Part shown: positions 8,951-18,533 of the stretch, piece after piece | How positions within the stretch are numbered: the first letter of the stretch is position 1 | Layout: the number at the start of each line of letters is the position of its first letter | NCBI GenBank assembly: GCA_014238615.1 | Contig: JABAAT010000041.1 | Span: 1-58,563, forward strand | Length of the DNA: 58,563 nt | Origin: Gammaproteobacteria bacterium | Lineage (GTDB): Bacteria; Pseudomonadota; Gammaproteobacteria; Porifericomitales; Porifericomitaceae | Direction: 5' to 3' | Made by a program: the position numbers and the translations under genes | The notes under the pieces: generated by a model | The model's database searches: none | What the model was told of the DNA's origin: nothing | Seen by the model: the letters and a program-made list of their open reading frames with translations, nothing else

Positions 8951-9534
8951 GCATACAGCCCTCTACTCCGAGTCCTTTCGCCGATATTGATTCCGGCAGC
9001 CGCCGGGGGGAATCAGTATATCCTCCCATCACGGGCGAGGGGGAAATTCCCCGGCGGCGCCGCAGCCCGGAAACGGCCCCCATGCCTGGGTAACCCCGCG
9101 CCCGAGCGGGTTTCGAACTGATCGCCGCCCCACGCAATATGGGCTGGTGACCCGAACACCGCGTTCTCGCGACCCCGGCCAGGTGTCGCGCCGGGGAACC
9201 GACTGCCGACAGGCGGCAACCGACCGCGGAGCAGCAGCCGGGACCGCACGACCGGCCCCCCCACAAGCAGGGTGATCCGCCCCAAGTAATGGCCCTACGA
9301 CGCGACGCGCCGGTGGTGACCGCCGGAGCGGCCATCGCCCAATTGCGCCGAGGCGGAATGACCGGCTTGTCCCGGCTTTCCCGGGGAGCAATGGCCCCCG
9401 GCGGCTACGCGGATGGGTGCCAACCACATCCTTGCATGCTCCTTGCAACGGCGGCGGGCTGTTCTTTTCCTCGTCAGCGGGGAGAGGCGGCTGAACCAGG
9501 GCACCGCGCTTCAACTCGGCGACAGGGTTCTCTT
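8951..9534. other. Gene-poor GC-rich spacer
   Basis: About 580 bases between the HTH-peptidase gene and the 9-bp repeat array. Open frames on both strands have Arg/Pro/Gly-rich translations without recognisable domains or good ribosome sites. I see no RNA gene, terminator or convincing promoter in it. Confidence 0.5.
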
Positions 9535-9705
9535 AGGAATCGGGGAAATAGTAGAAATAGTAGAAATAGGGGGAATCATGGAAATAGTGGAAATCGTGGA
9601 AATAGTGGGAATCGTGGAAATAGTGGGAATCGTGGGAATAGTGGGAATCGTGGGAATAGTGGGAATAGTGGGAATAGTGGGAATAGTGGAAATCGTGGGA
9701 ATAGG
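9535..9705. repeat. Degenerate 9-bp tandem array downstream of wecB
   Basis: About 19 copies of a 9-base unit that varies between ggaaatagt, gggaatagt, ggaaatcgt and gggaatcgt. It ends six bases before the wecB stop codon on the opposite strand. Because the unit is three codons, all frames of the plus strand stay open across it, which explains long spurious ORFs rich in Gly-Asn-Ser or Val-Gly-Ile. No signs of translation. Confidence 0.9.
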
Positions 9706-9710
9706 GCGGC

Positions 9711-10871
9711 TTATGTTTTGCCGGTCGCGGACACGGGTGGAGGAGCCGGTTCGCGACCAGCCAGGATGTCGGCGATGCGCGGCGCCGACCGGCCGTCCCC
9801 ATAGGGATTCGGTGCGGCCGCCGCGGCCGCGTAGGATGCGGGGTCATCCAGCAGTTCGAAGGTCTCGTGCGCAATACGCCGGCCGGTCGCTCCGGCCAGT
9901 ATTACCGCGCCGACCGCCTCCGCCTCCGGGCGCTCCGTGACCTCGCGCATCAGGATCACGGGTTTGTCCAGGGACGGCGCTTCTTCCTGGATACCGCCAC
10001 TGTCCGTGAGGATCAGCCGGCAGGACTTCATGGCCAGCACAAAGGCTTCGTATTCCAGGGGCGGCAGCAAGTGGATATTCGGTTGCCCGGATAACTTCTT
10101 CCGCACCGTCCCGCGCACCCGGGGGTTCAGGTGCACCGCGTAAACAATATCCAGGGTGCGGCGCGTGCGCGCGATTTCCAGCAGACCGTCACAGATGTTC
10201 CGGAGACCCGCGCCGAAGCTTTCACGCCGATGCCCGGTGACCAGGATGAAGTCGCGCCGTGACAATGGGTAGCCGGCCTGCCGCAGGAGCTCGGCGGCGG
10301 GGGCCGGATCCTGGTCCAGGCGGGCGCTCACGGCGAGCAGTGCGTCCAGCACCGTGTTGCCGGTCACGTGAATCTCGCCATGCACCTTTTCGCGGCGCAG
10401 GTTCTCGGCGTTTGCCGCGGTGGGAGCAAAGTGTGACAAGGCCAGGTGGCTGATCAGCACCCGGTTCAATTCCTCCGGCCAGGGTCGGCTTCGGTCATAA
10501 CTCCTGAGGCCGGCCTCCACGTGCGCCACGTGCACATCGTTCAGGGCGGCCGCCAGCGCGGCGGCGAGCGCGGTCGCGGTGTCGCCCTGCACGAGCACCA
10601 GGTCCGGCCGCTCCCCGGCGATGACCTTCTCCAGTTTCCGCATGACGGCGGCCGTCACTGAATTCGGGGTCTGTCGCTCGCGCATCACGTCCAGGCTTAA
10701 ATCCGGGGTCAGGTTGAAGCAGCGCAAAGCCTGGTCCAGCAGCTGACGATGCTGCGCGCTGGTGCAGATGCGTACCGTGAAATCCTCGGGGCACCCGCGC
10801 AAACAGGCCGCGACGGGTGCCAGCTTGATGGCTTCCGGCCGGGTGCCAATGACGATCAGTATTTTTTTCAT
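9711..10871 (-). CDS. wecB: UDP-N-acetylglucosamine 2-epimerase (non-hydrolysing)
   Basis: Converts UDP-GlcNAc to UDP-ManNAc for surface polysaccharides such as enterobacterial common antigen or O-antigen. The 386-residue product starts MKKILIVIGTRPEAIKLAPV with the family's N-terminal active-site Arg, then has the VEAGLRSYD motif (catalytic Glu), TGHRRES (catalytic His), and DSGGIQEEAP for UDP binding. The ATG at 10871 gives the family's normal N-terminus; the open frame upstream to 11171 is antisense-like extension into the next gene. No wecC (UDP-ManNAc dehydrogenase) lies nearby. It follows a CgeB-like glycosyltransferase on the same strand, consistent with one glycan locus. Confidence 0.95.
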   Translation of the reverse strand: MKKILIVIGTRPEAIKLAPVAACLRGCPEDFTVRICTSAQHRQLLDQALRCFNLTPDLSLDVMRERQTPNSVTAAVMRKLEKVIAGERPDLVLVQGDTATALAAALAAALNDVHVAHVEAGLRSYDRSRPWPEELNRVLISHLALSHFAPTAANAENLRREKVHGEIHVTGNTVLDALLAVSARLDQDPAPAAELLRQAGYPLSRRDFILVTGHRRESFGAGLRNICDGLLEIARTRRTLDIVYAVHLNPRVRGTVRKKLSGQPNIHLLPPLEYEAFVLAMKSCRLILTDSGGIQEEAPSLDKPVILMREVTERPEAEAVGAVILAGATGRRIAHETFELLDDPASYAAAAAAPNPYGDGRSAPRIADILAGREPAPPPVSATGKT

Positions 10872-10923
10872 GCGACGGAATCTGCAAACCACGCGCCGGC
10901 CGCCTGTCCGACGGGGTGACTCT

Positions 10924-12030
10924 TCATCTGCCGCCGTGGGCCGCGGCAGCACCCGGTGGATAGCTGTCCGCCCGTGCCGGAGCCTCGTTCGATCGCCTTG
11001 TCGGCCATTCATAGTCTTCACTGTAGGGACGCCCCATGGCGGTTTCCAGGAGGAAGCGGGTGACCCGAACCTCGTTGAAAACGCGGTGCGCCTTCTCCCA
11101 GCCGGCACGGGCCGTGGCGCGGGTCTTGTCCGCACATGCCAGGTATTCCTTGAACTTGTCCTGGAACTCATCCAGGTCCTTGAAATAAACGACTTCTTCC
11201 TCGCTGAAGCAGCTTTCCATACCCGGCACCCGCGGACAAAAAGTCAGCACGCCGTTGCCGAGGAGGTGGATCATCCGGTCCGAGGAATATAAGGGGATCT
11301 CGTTGTTGTGGAGACTGTAGTTGACGCCCATTTGGGAATGACCGACGACATCCAGGTAGGAAGCGCTGTTCAGTTGGGTTTTCTGGGTCTGGCCGTAGAT
11401 GCCGACCCGGTAGTGAACCGCGAGCTCCCGCAACCGCGCAACCAGGGATTGTCTTGAGGCGGCCGGACGACCAATGTAGATCAGATCGTAACGGTGCTCC
11501 CGCCGTGCGAAGGAGCGGTGGGTGTACACCGAGCCGTCGCAAATATTGGGGAAAAAGTGAATGCGTTCGGCCGTGTCACCAAGGATTCTTGCGGCGTAGG
11601 CCGCTTCCGTGGTGCAGAAGAAAGCGTCCAGGAAAGGCAATTTCCGCTTGATACATGTTAATGCCTTGGCGCGTTCCGGATGCAGGGAGTCCACCCACCA
11701 TTGGACGATACGGATGCGTGGCAGGGCCTCACGCACGGCGTGCAGGGTGGCGGAGGTCACCTGGCGGGCGTGCCCCAGCAGGAGCAGGTCCGGGGCGAAG
11801 CATCTTGTCGTCTTCAGCAGCAGCGCATTCATGGCGGCGCGGCCGCTCCAGCAACCGCGCAACACGCGGCCGCGGTGAAACCGCGTGGTGTCATCCACGC
11901 TGAAGTCAAGCACACAGTGGCCGTTGCGATTGAGGCCGTTGTGCACGGCGCGGGCAGGGGCATACACATAGGCCAGGTTCGACTTCCGCGGGGGATACAG
12001 GGAAAAATTGGCAGCGTGGAGTATCTTCAT
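10924..12030 (-). CDS. CgeB-like glycosyltransferase
   Basis: A 368-residue GT-B protein resembling the CgeB/YkvP group of glycosyltransferases. The N-terminal Rossmann half begins MKILHAANFSLYPPRKSNLAY and has a DLLLLGHARQ strand. The C-terminal half has the signature YDLIYIGRPAASRQ, the IYGQTQ turn, GVNYSLHNNEIPLYSSDR, and an EEEVVYFKDLDEF donor-binding end. No signal or membrane segment is seen. It is followed 52 bases later by wecB on the same strand. It probably transfers a sugar in surface glycan or protein glycosylation; donor and acceptor are unknown. The last 25 residues are low complexity. Confidence 0.78.
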   Translation of the reverse strand: MKILHAANFSLYPPRKSNLAYVYAPARAVHNGLNRNGHCVLDFSVDDTTRFHRGRVLRGCWSGRAAMNALLLKTTRCFAPDLLLLGHARQVTSATLHAVREALPRIRIVQWWVDSLHPERAKALTCIKRKLPFLDAFFCTTEAAYAARILGDTAERIHFFPNICDGSVYTHRSFARREHRYDLIYIGRPAASRQSLVARLRELAVHYRVGIYGQTQKTQLNSASYLDVVGHSQMGVNYSLHNNEIPLYSSDRMIHLLGNGVLTFCPRVPGMESCFSEEEVVYFKDLDEFQDKFKEYLACADKTRATARAGWEKAHRVFNEVRVTRFLLETAMGRPYSEDYEWPTRRSNEAPARADSYPPGAAAAHGGR

Positions 12031-12132
12031 GCTGGAAACTCGCCTGGGAGCGCAGGAAGAACAGGGACGGGATTCAGCGATGCTCCCGCGCGCACCGTCC
12101 GCGCCGACCTTCCGGGCGCACCGGGGTCCGGG

Positions 12133-12819
12133 TCAGTCATGCAACCCGTCCAGCACTTCCACACCGGGCGGCGGCGTGAACTGGAACAGGGCGGGGTCCG
12201 GGGGGGGCTCTTCTTTCACATCACTGAATTGCAGGCCGGTGAGTTGGCCGAAATGATCCCACATGCGCAGTTGTTCCAACACCCCTCGGTAAAAGCCGAT
12301 TTCAAGCTTCCTGATCCGGGAGGCTTCCCCGCGCGGTGAGAACATCAGCCAGTAGCGGCCGTCCGCGTCCTGTCGGTCGCCGTCCACCTGGAAGTCTGCC
12401 TCCAGGCGCGTGGGCTCCAGGAGCAGACCGACCGGGGTGCGCAGCACCTCTTCGTCCAGTTCCCGAACCGTGATCTGCCCCAGTTCCTGATCGTAGTTCC
12501 AAACCCTGGCGCCGTCCACCAGCAGCAGGTGGGGATAGGGTGCGGCGATCTCCCAGCGCAGGCGGCCGGGGCGCAGCATGTGCAGCATGCCGCTGTTATG
12601 GTCCAATTGCTCTCCCGTCTCATCCAGCACAAGCAATTCAAAGCGGGCCTGCAAAGCCTCTATGCGCCCCAGGTAAGCGCGCGCCTCGGGGATGGATTGC
12701 ACCGCGTGCGCCGTCGATCCGAGGAGCCAGAGCGGCAACGCCAGCAGGAGCGACGGCAGGACCCGGGGGCAACCGCCCGGGCGGGCGGCGGCACCGCTCA
12801 AGGCATGCCGGGCTGGCAT
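12133..12819 (-). CDS. lolA: Outer-membrane lipoprotein carrier protein LolA
   Basis: Periplasmic chaperone that carries lipoproteins from LolCDE to LolB at the outer membrane. The 228-residue precursor has a signal peptide with hydrophobic core [12 protein letters not shown] and an AHA cleavage site near residue 39. The mature part shows the LolA fold pattern: a long helix with [13 protein letters not shown], then [29 protein letters not shown] and VGLLLEP. It overlaps the end of ftsK by 22 bases, so the two are transcribed together, the standard gammaproteobacterial order. A later start that avoids the overlap is possible. rarA, the next gene in many relatives, is absent. Confidence 0.93.
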   Translation of the reverse strand: MPARHALSGAAARPGGCPRVLPSLLLALPLWLLGSTAHAVQSIPEARAYLGRIEALQARFELLVLDETGEQLDHNSGMLHMLRPGRLRWEIAAPYPHLLLVDGARVWNYDQELGQITVRELDEEVLRTPVGLLLEPTRLEADFQVDGDRQDADGRYWLMFSPRGEASRIRKLEIGFYRGVLEQLRMWDHFGQLTGLQFSDVKEEPPPDPALFQFTPPPGVEVLDGLHD

Positions 12820-15140
12820 TTCTCGCCGCGCGCGAGCACTTCCCGGTTGCCGTTCGTCTCCAATGGCCCCACGAAACCCTGGCGCTCCATCTCTTCCACC
12901 AGGCGCGCGGCGCGATTGTAGCCGATCTTAAGGCGGCGCTGGATTCCGGAGACAGAAGCGCGGCGGGTATGCATCACGATTTGCAAAGCCTCGTTGTAGA
13001 ACGGATCATCGTCGGAAACAGCCGGCGGATCCACGCCGGGCAGGGGCGCGGCCTCGCCCGCATCCCCTTGCAGAATCTCATCGTGGTAAGCCGGCGCACT
13101 GTTCTCCCGCAGTTTCCCCACGACCCGCTGCACATCGTCTTCACCCACGTAGGCACCGTGCACCCGCTCCGTGATGGAGCTGCCGGGCTGCATAAACAAC
13201 ATATCACCGTGGCCAAGCAGATGCTCCGCGCCCATCTGGTCCAGGATGGTGCGGGAGTCCACCCTTGAGGACACCTGGAAGGCGATACGCGCCGGAATAT
13301 TAGCCTTGATCAGGCCGGTGATCACATCCACCGAGGGGCGTTGGGTGGCAAGCACCAGGTGGATCCCGGCGGCCCGCGCCTTCTGGGCCAGGCGCGCGAT
13401 CAGCTGCTCGACCTTTTTCCCGGTGGTCATCATCATGTCGGCGAGTTCGTCCACGAACACGGCGATGTAGGGCATTTCCTGAAGCGGCTCTTCCCCTGGT
13501 CCCCGCGCCGATTTTCGGGCCCGTTCCCGGACGCAGCGGTTATAACCGGCCAGGTTGCGTACCCCCAGGGACGCCATGTGTTGATAGCGGCGCTCCATCT
13601 CGTGCACGCACCAGCGCAGGGCATTGGCGGCCAGCCGTACATCGGTCACTACCGGCGTCAGCAGATGCGGGATGCCATCGTAAACCGACAGTTCCAGCAT
13701 CTTCGGATCGATCAGGATCAGGCGCACCTGCTCGGCGGAGGACTTGTAGAGCAGGCTCAGGATCATCGCGTTCAGGGCCACGGACTTGCCCGAGCCGGTC
13801 GTGCCTGCCACCAACATATGCGGCATTTTCTCCAGTTCAGTCACGAAGGGACGACCGGCGATGTTCTTGCCCAGTACCAGCGTCAACGGCGAAGGGCTAC
13901 GTTCAAACTGTCGGGACGCAAGCAACTCGTGCAGCGTGACGAGTTCCCGGCGCTGATTGGGAATCTCCAGCCCAATCACGGATTTGCCCGGGATCACATC
14001 CTGCACTCGCACGCTGGACACCGACAACGAACGGGCCAGGTCCTTGGACAGTGAATTGACCTGGCTGCCCTTGACGCCGGGCGCCGGCTGCAATTCGAAG
14101 CGGGTGATGACCGGGCCGGGGTAAACCCCCATGACGCGGCCCTGCACACCGAAATCACCGAGCTTAATCTCCAGGCGGCGGGCCATCGCCTGCAGCTCCG
14201 TGTGCTCGTCGCCCGACGTTTGCGCCGTACCCGGAGCACCGCCGGGCGGCCCCGACCGCCCGTCCCGCGCCGCTCCCTCCGGCGCACCCGTGGCCAGCAG
14301 GTCCAGGGTCGGCCGGGTCTTGGCCGAGGGCGCATTGAACAGTTCCGCCTGGCGCTCCAGCAGCGAACGATCGCTTTTTTTAACGGGGGCCGGCAAAGAG
14401 CCAATGTGCGGCAGCGGGCGATCTTCCATGCGCGCCAGCCCCCGGCGCAGTTGTTGCTGGCGTTCCAGGCGCGCGCGACGCGCCTGCACGGCGGTGCGTA
14501 TCCAGCCGAACGCCAGTCCCTGCAGCCACAAGGCCCGGCGTCCGACCCACCCGGTCAGGACCGGCCAGGGCAACCGGGTGAACAGGCTCAGGCCGAACAG
14601 CATGGCGAGCAGCGCCGCCAGGGTGGCGCCCGTCAAGCCCAACGGTCCAAGCAAGGTCGCGCCAAGCGCATCGCCCAGCACCCCTCCACCACCCGCGCCG
14701 TGGTGCGGCAGGCGGATGGCGCCTTCGTAATAAAATTCCCCGAGGCAGCACATGCCCGCATAGCCAAGCGGCAAACCCCAGATCCTGAGCCAGGGGCGCA
14801 TTGTGCGCAAATTGCGGTAATCCGGAGCGGGTGCCAACCCCCAGCCCAGGCCGACCAGGGCGAAGGGGAGCAGGTAACCCGCGTAGCCGAACAGGTAAAG
14901 GCTCACATCGGCTACCCAGGCGCCTGCCGGACCACCGAGGTTATGGGTCATCATGGCGCCTGACTGGACTTGCGACCAGCCGTTATCGGCGGGGTGATAG
15001 CTGACCAGCGCCAGCAACAGGAAACAGCCGGCCAACCATGTGAGCGCCAGGTGCAACCCCTGCAGCAACCTCGGAACGAGGCGCGGCAGGCGTTTCGACG
15101 CCTGTCCCCGGTTAGTTCGAAATTGACTTAGAATTTCCAT
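12798..15140 (-). CDS. ftsK: DNA translocase FtsK
   Basis: Septal double-strand DNA pump that clears and aligns chromosome ends at division. The 780-residue product has four hydrophobic segments in residues 30-190, a short Pro/Gly-rich linker (about 240-310), then the RecA-like motor with Walker A GTTGSGKS at 446-453, Walker [13 protein letters not shown], and the [14 protein letters not shown] segment. The C-terminal winged-helix gamma domain ([24 protein letters not shown]) would read KOPS sequences. The linker is much shorter than in E. coli, making this a SpoIIIE-sized form. A 12-bp perfect palindrome sits just upstream of the ATG. Confidence 0.97.
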   Translation of the reverse strand: MEILSQFRTNRGQASKRLPRLVPRLLQGLHLALTWLAGCFLLLALVSYHPADNGWSQVQSGAMMTHNLGGPAGAWVADVSLYLFGYAGYLLPFALVGLGWGLAPAPDYRNLRTMRPWLRIWGLPLGYAGMCCLGEFYYEGAIRLPHHGAGGGGVLGDALGATLLGPLGLTGATLAALLAMLFGLSLFTRLPWPVLTGWVGRRALWLQGLAFGWIRTAVQARRARLERQQQLRRGLARMEDRPLPHIGSLPAPVKKSDRSLLERQAELFNAPSAKTRPTLDLLATGAPEGAARDGRSGPPGGAPGTAQTSGDEHTELQAMARRLEIKLGDFGVQGRVMGVYPGPVITRFELQPAPGVKGSQVNSLSKDLARSLSVSSVRVQDVIPGKSVIGLEIPNQRRELVTLHELLASRQFERSPSPLTLVLGKNIAGRPFVTELEKMPHMLVAGTTGSGKSVALNAMILSLLYKSSAEQVRLILIDPKMLELSVYDGIPHLLTPVVTDVRLAANALRWCVHEMERRYQHMASLGVRNLAGYNRCVRERARKSARGPGEEPLQEMPYIAVFVDELADMMMTTGKKVEQLIARLAQKARAAGIHLVLATQRPSVDVITGLIKANIPARIAFQVSSRVDSRTILDQMGAEHLLGHGDMLFMQPGSSITERVHGAYVGEDDVQRVVGKLRENSAPAYHDEILQGDAGEAAPLPGVDPPAVSDDDPFYNEALQIVMHTRRASVSGIQRRLKIGYNRAARLVEEMERQGFVGPLETNGNREVLARGEKCQPGMP

Positions 15141-15152
15141 GCAAAACTTTGT

Positions 15153-15164
15153 ATCTCATGAGAT
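15153..15164. promoter_or_regulatory. Perfect 12-bp palindrome upstream of ftsK
   Basis: ATCTCATGAGAT lies 13 bases upstream of the ftsK ATG on the minus strand, in an A/T-richer stretch of the divergent region between ftsK and the phosphoesterase gene. It could be an operator. It does not match the LexA box (CTGT-N8-ACAG). Confidence 0.35.
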
Positions 15165-15246
15165 TTCTCTGCATTATTCCAGAGATCAGGCGGGCATGCA
15201 AGGCGTTGCGCCCGGAGCCCGTCCCGTCCGCCTCCCCCGGGACGCA

Positions 15247-15274
15247 TTGGAAAACGCCGCTTTCAAGCTAAGAT
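15247..15274 (+). promoter_or_regulatory. Candidate promoter for the phosphoesterase gene
   Basis: TTGGAA at 15247-15252 and TAAGAT at 15269-15274 with a 16-bp spacer, each four of six to sigma-70 consensus. An A-rich leader of about 70 bases leads to the ATG at 15345. Confidence 0.3.
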
Positions 15275-15344
15275 ACCTGCAATTCACGGGCTAAGCACTA
15301 AAAAATCTAAGCATCTAAACATTAAAAACCTGGCGGAGTTCTTT

Positions 15345-16073
15345 ATGCAGATTCGCGTTTTTTCTGATGTACACCTGGAATTCGGGGATTGCTTCCTGCC
15401 GATGGGCGGCGATGTGATCGTAGCGGCAGGCGATATCTCTCCCGGAACAAGAGGTGTGGACTGGCTGGGGCAATCCGATGTCCCGGTGATCTACGTGGCC
15501 GGGAACCACGAATACTACGGCGGCGATTTCTCGGATACCCAACGCGACATTCGGCGGCGCGCCGAGAATTACCGGAACCTGCATTTCCTGGAGTGCTCCA
15601 GCGTCGTGCTTGGCGGCGTGCGTTTCCTGGGGACGACCCTCTGGACGAGCTTTGAAAAGTTGAATCCCCGGGAACGGAGCCTGGTGCGCGCGCAGGTAAA
15701 CGACTACTTCTGTATCTACAAGGACGGACGCTACCTGCAGCCTGATGACACGGAGGCCATCCATCACAGCAGCCTGGCCTGGCTGCGCGGTGAGTTGGAA
15801 CGAGGTTTCGATGGCCGCACCGTCGTGGTCTCCCACCACGCGCCGAGCATGCAAAGCTGGCACCACTCCCCATTGGATGTTGCGCGCTATGCCTACTGCA
15901 ACGAGCTGGAGGAGTTGACCAAAACTTTCCCCCTTGACCTGTGGATTCACGGCCATACGCACGCCACCCAGAATTATCGGTTGCACAACACCCAGGTGCT
16001 GTGCAACCCACGCGGCTACTACATGCGCGAGACCATGAAGAAAGAACTCGCCGACTGCCTGGTGGAAGTCTGA
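15345..16073 (+). CDS. Calcineurin-like metallophosphoesterase
   Basis: A 242-residue cytosolic protein of the metallophosphoesterase superfamily. All dimetal motifs are in order: DVH near residue 7, GD in AAGDIS, GNHE in YVAGNHEYY, the SHHAP His pair, and GHTH in IHGHTHATQ. Substrate is unknown; relatives include phosphodiesterases and diadenosine-polyphosphate hydrolases. The leader ending in ctggcggag gives a reasonable ribosome site before the ATG at 15345. It stands alone, divergent from ftsK and separated by about 180 bases from the following GNAT-like gene. Confidence 0.88.
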   Translation: MQIRVFSDVHLEFGDCFLPMGGDVIVAAGDISPGTRGVDWLGQSDVPVIYVAGNHEYYGGDFSDTQRDIRRRAENYRNLHFLECSSVVLGGVRFLGTTLWTSFEKLNPRERSLVRAQVNDYFCIYKDGRYLQPDDTEAIHHSSLAWLRGELERGFDGRTVVVSHHAPSMQSWHHSPLDVARYAYCNELEELTKTFPLDLWIHGHTHATQNYRLHNTQVLCNPRGYYMRETMKKELADCLVEV

Positions 16074-16252
16074 CAGGATGTCTACCTCCACGCGGGCGGG
16101 GTGAGACTCTTCACACGACACGCCCAGGTTGGCGCGCCCGGTGGAACAGCAGCCCATCCGGGACGAAGCAACCATTGGCAAAGCACTGTCTTTCCGGCCC
16201 GGCCCACGCGGCGCCTGGTGCAGGGCGACGATCGACCGCCCCGGCTCCGGGT

Positions 16253-17431
16253 ATGAAGGCTCCCGCCGAGAACCTGGAGATCAGGGTGTTGGACTCCCTG
16301 GCGCGGGTCCAGGCCACGGCCTGGGATCGCCTGAACAGCGACGGCAACCCCTTCCTGAGCCACGCCTTCCTGTCCTGCCTGGAGCAGCGGGACTGCCTGC
16401 TCCCACACGGCTGGCAGCCGCTGCACCTGGCGGCCTACCAAGGCCAGGAACTGGTGGGCGCCGCCCCCCTGTACGCCAAGTTCAATTCCGAGGGCGAATT
16501 CGTCTTTGACTGGAACTGGGCCGAGGCCTATGCGCGCGCCGGCGGCCGCTACTATCCGAAACTGGTCGGGGCGATTCCCTACACCCCCGTGCCGGGCGCG
16601 CGCATACTCACCACCGGCCCGGAGGCGCAGCGCCGGGCGGTGCGCGGCGGCCTGCTGCACGCGGCCATGGAGCTCGCGCGGGATAACGGCCTGTCCTCCC
16701 TGCACTGGCTGTTCGTAGCCGACCGGGAACTGGAGGAGGTCGGTGCCGCGGCCCTGCCGGAACAGGGCCTGTTGACGCGCTACACCGTTTACTACCGCTG
16801 GCGGAACCGCGACTACCGGGACTTCTCCGACTTTCTCGCCGACTTGAACGCCCGGCGCCGCAAGGAGATCCGCCGGGAACGTGCCCAGGCCGCCGCCGCC
16901 GGACTGCGGATCGAGGTGCTGCGCGGCGCTGAAATCCAACCCCGGCACTGGCAGGCCTTCTATCGTTTTTATCTCCTCACCTTCTCCAAAAAATGGGGCA
17001 GGCCACGCTTTACCCTGGAGTTCTTTGAGGCGCTCGGTGAAGTGTTGCCGGACGCGCCCCTGCTGATCCTGGCGCGCCGCGCCAACACCTACGTGGCCGG
17101 AGCCTACGCCCTGCTGAGTCCGAACGCCGTGTACGGCCGCCACTGGGGGTGCAGCGAACAGTACTCCTGTCTGCACTTCGAGCTCTGCTACTACCAACTC
17201 ATCGATTACTGCATCCAGCACGGCCTACGCTACGCGGACGCCGGCGTACAGGGCGAGCATAAGCTCAAGCGTGGCTTCCTGCCCGAGTGCGGTCTGTCCC
17301 TGCACTGGCTCAGGGACCCCCGTTTCGGGAAGGCGGTGGCAGCCTACCTGGCGCGCGAAAGACCCGCGGTGGAACGGGAGCTGGAGCGCCTGCGCGGCCA
17401 TTTACCATTCCACAACAGGGAGCGGAGATGA
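16253..17431 (+). CDS. GNAT/FemAB-like N-acyltransferase (COG3146, DUF482)
   Basis: A 392-residue protein of the COG3146 group, once called peptidogalycan biosynthesis proteins and built from GNAT folds. The opening contains NPFLSHAFLSCLE, followed by WQPLHLAAYQGQELVGAAPLY. The middle has the basic ARRRKEIRRER helix and the C-terminal half has YGRHWGCSEQYSCLHFELCYYQ and GVQGEHKLKRGF, all typical of the group. The ATG at 16253 is preferred; the open frame further upstream lies over the phosphoesterase gene. It precedes aat, a tRNA-dependent aminoacyltransferase with a related fold, an arrangement of possible functional interest. Acyl donor and acceptor are unknown. Confidence 0.85.
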   Translation: MKAPAENLEIRVLDSLARVQATAWDRLNSDGNPFLSHAFLSCLEQRDCLLPHGWQPLHLAAYQGQELVGAAPLYAKFNSEGEFVFDWNWAEAYARAGGRYYPKLVGAIPYTPVPGARILTTGPEAQRRAVRGGLLHAAMELARDNGLSSLHWLFVADRELEEVGAAALPEQGLLTRYTVYYRWRNRDYRDFSDFLADLNARRRKEIRRERAQAAAAGLRIEVLRGAEIQPRHWQAFYRFYLLTFSKKWGRPRFTLEFFEALGEVLPDAPLLILARRANTYVAGAYALLSPNAVYGRHWGCSEQYSCLHFELCYYQLIDYCIQHGLRYADAGVQGEHKLKRGFLPECGLSLHWLRDPRFGKAVAAYLARERPAVERELERLRGHLPFHNRERR

Positions 17432-17538
17432 CGCATGCGGAAGCCCCGCATCGATCCACTCCCATGCCCCGAGGCCGTCCCGGGCACGGCCGGCGGGCGG
17501 CACATCCACACCCATGAAGCGCGCGGTGCGCGACACCC

Positions 17539-18303
17539 ATGAGGTGCGCGGCGCAACGGCCTGAACCGTTGAGCGCACGGCTGAATCGGAACAACCCCGT
17601 GCCGCTCCCGCCGCTCTATGCCGTGCGACAGCATGCCTTGGTGGAGGACTTCCCGTCCGTGCGGGAAGCCCTGCACGAGCCCAATGGACTGCTGGCCATG
17701 GGCGGCGGGTTGTCAGCAACCAGGCTCCTGCAAGCCTACCGGCAAGGCATCTTCCCCTGGTACAGCGAGGGCGAACCGATTCTCTGGTGGTCCCCCGACC
17801 CACGTTGCGTACTGTTTCCGGAGCGCCTGCGGACACCACGCGGAATACGCCGCGACCTGCGCCGCCTCGGCCACTGCCGCCTGAGCCGAAACCAGGCTTT
17901 CGAACAGGTCCTGCGCGCCTGCGCCAAGCCCGCCCCCGGGCGCGGGCACACCTGGATCACCCGGGACATGACCAGAGCCTACCTGGAACTGCACCGGCTC
18001 GGCCACTGCTGGTCCGTGGAACTCTGGGACGAGGCTGAGAAGCTGATTGGGGGCCTGTACGGAGTGCGGGTAGGCAACGTGTTCTCCGGAGAATCCATGT
18101 TCAGCCGGCGCCCCGGGGCCTCCCGGGCCGCCCTGCTATACCTGCTGCGACAATCCGGGAACACCGGCATACGGCTTCTGGACTGTCAAATGTCCTCCTC
18201 TCACCTGGAACGCATGGGAGCCGCACTCATCCCCCGCGCAAACTACCGGCAACTGCTCCGGGAGGAATTCGCCCAGGCGCCCCTCCCCGAAACGACCCCA
18301 TGA
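17539..18303 (+). CDS. aat: Leucyl/phenylalanyl-tRNA-protein transferase
   Basis: Adds Leu or Phe from aminoacyl-tRNA to proteins with N-terminal Arg or Lys, marking them for ClpAP (N-end rule). The hallmark NGLLAMGGGLS and GIFPWYSEGEPILWWSPDPR are present, then HTWITRDM, GGLYGVRVGNVFSGESMFS and LLDCQMSSSHLERMGA. From the ATG at 17539 the product is 254 residues; a GTG at 17599 would give 234, the exact E. coli length, so the first 20 residues may not be made. In many gammaproteobacteria aat lies with the arginyl-transferase gene, which is not seen here. Confidence 0.95.
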   Translation: MRCAAQRPEPLSARLNRNNPVPLPPLYAVRQHALVEDFPSVREALHEPNGLLAMGGGLSATRLLQAYRQGIFPWYSEGEPILWWSPDPRCVLFPERLRTPRGIRRDLRRLGHCRLSRNQAFEQVLRACAKPAPGRGHTWITRDMTRAYLELHRLGHCWSVELWDEAEKLIGGLYGVRVGNVFSGESMFSRRPGASRAALLYLLRQSGNTGIRLLDCQMSSSHLERMGAALIPRANYRQLLREEFAQAPLPETTP

Positions 18304-18375
18304 TTCTCCCGGCAACCCTGCACTGATCCCGGAAAGCGACCACCGCGCGGCGCCTCCGTGACAGGCGCCGGCAAT

Positions 18376-18387
18376 TGTTATGATAAC
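18376..18387 (+). promoter_or_regulatory. Extended -10 promoter with palindrome upstream of the VOC-speD pair
   Basis: TG at 18376-18377, one base, then TATGAT at 18379-18384 forms an extended -10 element. It overlaps the 11-bp palindrome GTTAT-G-ATAAC at 18377-18387. No good -35 is seen. It would serve the VOC protein and speD. Confidence 0.4.
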
Positions 18388-18533
18388 GACCGTGGAGGTC
18401 CCGCGAGTGCGCGGCGCCCGGGGGGCCTTGGGGTTCCCGGGATGCAGCCGGACACGCTTGTTCCCGGCTTTCCGGAGTTGGGGCGGCGACCCGCGCGGTG
18501 TATCGTCAGCCTTTCCCCGCCCAGGAGATCCTC

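Noticed and set aside
9029-9514. 161-codon minus-strand frame in the GC-rich spacer
   Set aside because: Arg/Pro/Gly composition, no motif, and it reads across DNA with equally open frames in other phases.
9289-9940. Two overlapping plus-strand frames with Gly-Asn-Ser or Val-Gly-Ile repeats
   Set aside because: They are kept open only by the 9-bp array and by antisense of wecB; no ribosome site or domain.
15315-16181. 288-codon minus-strand frame over the phosphoesterase
   Set aside because: Shadow of the plus-strand gene with complete metal-binding motifs.
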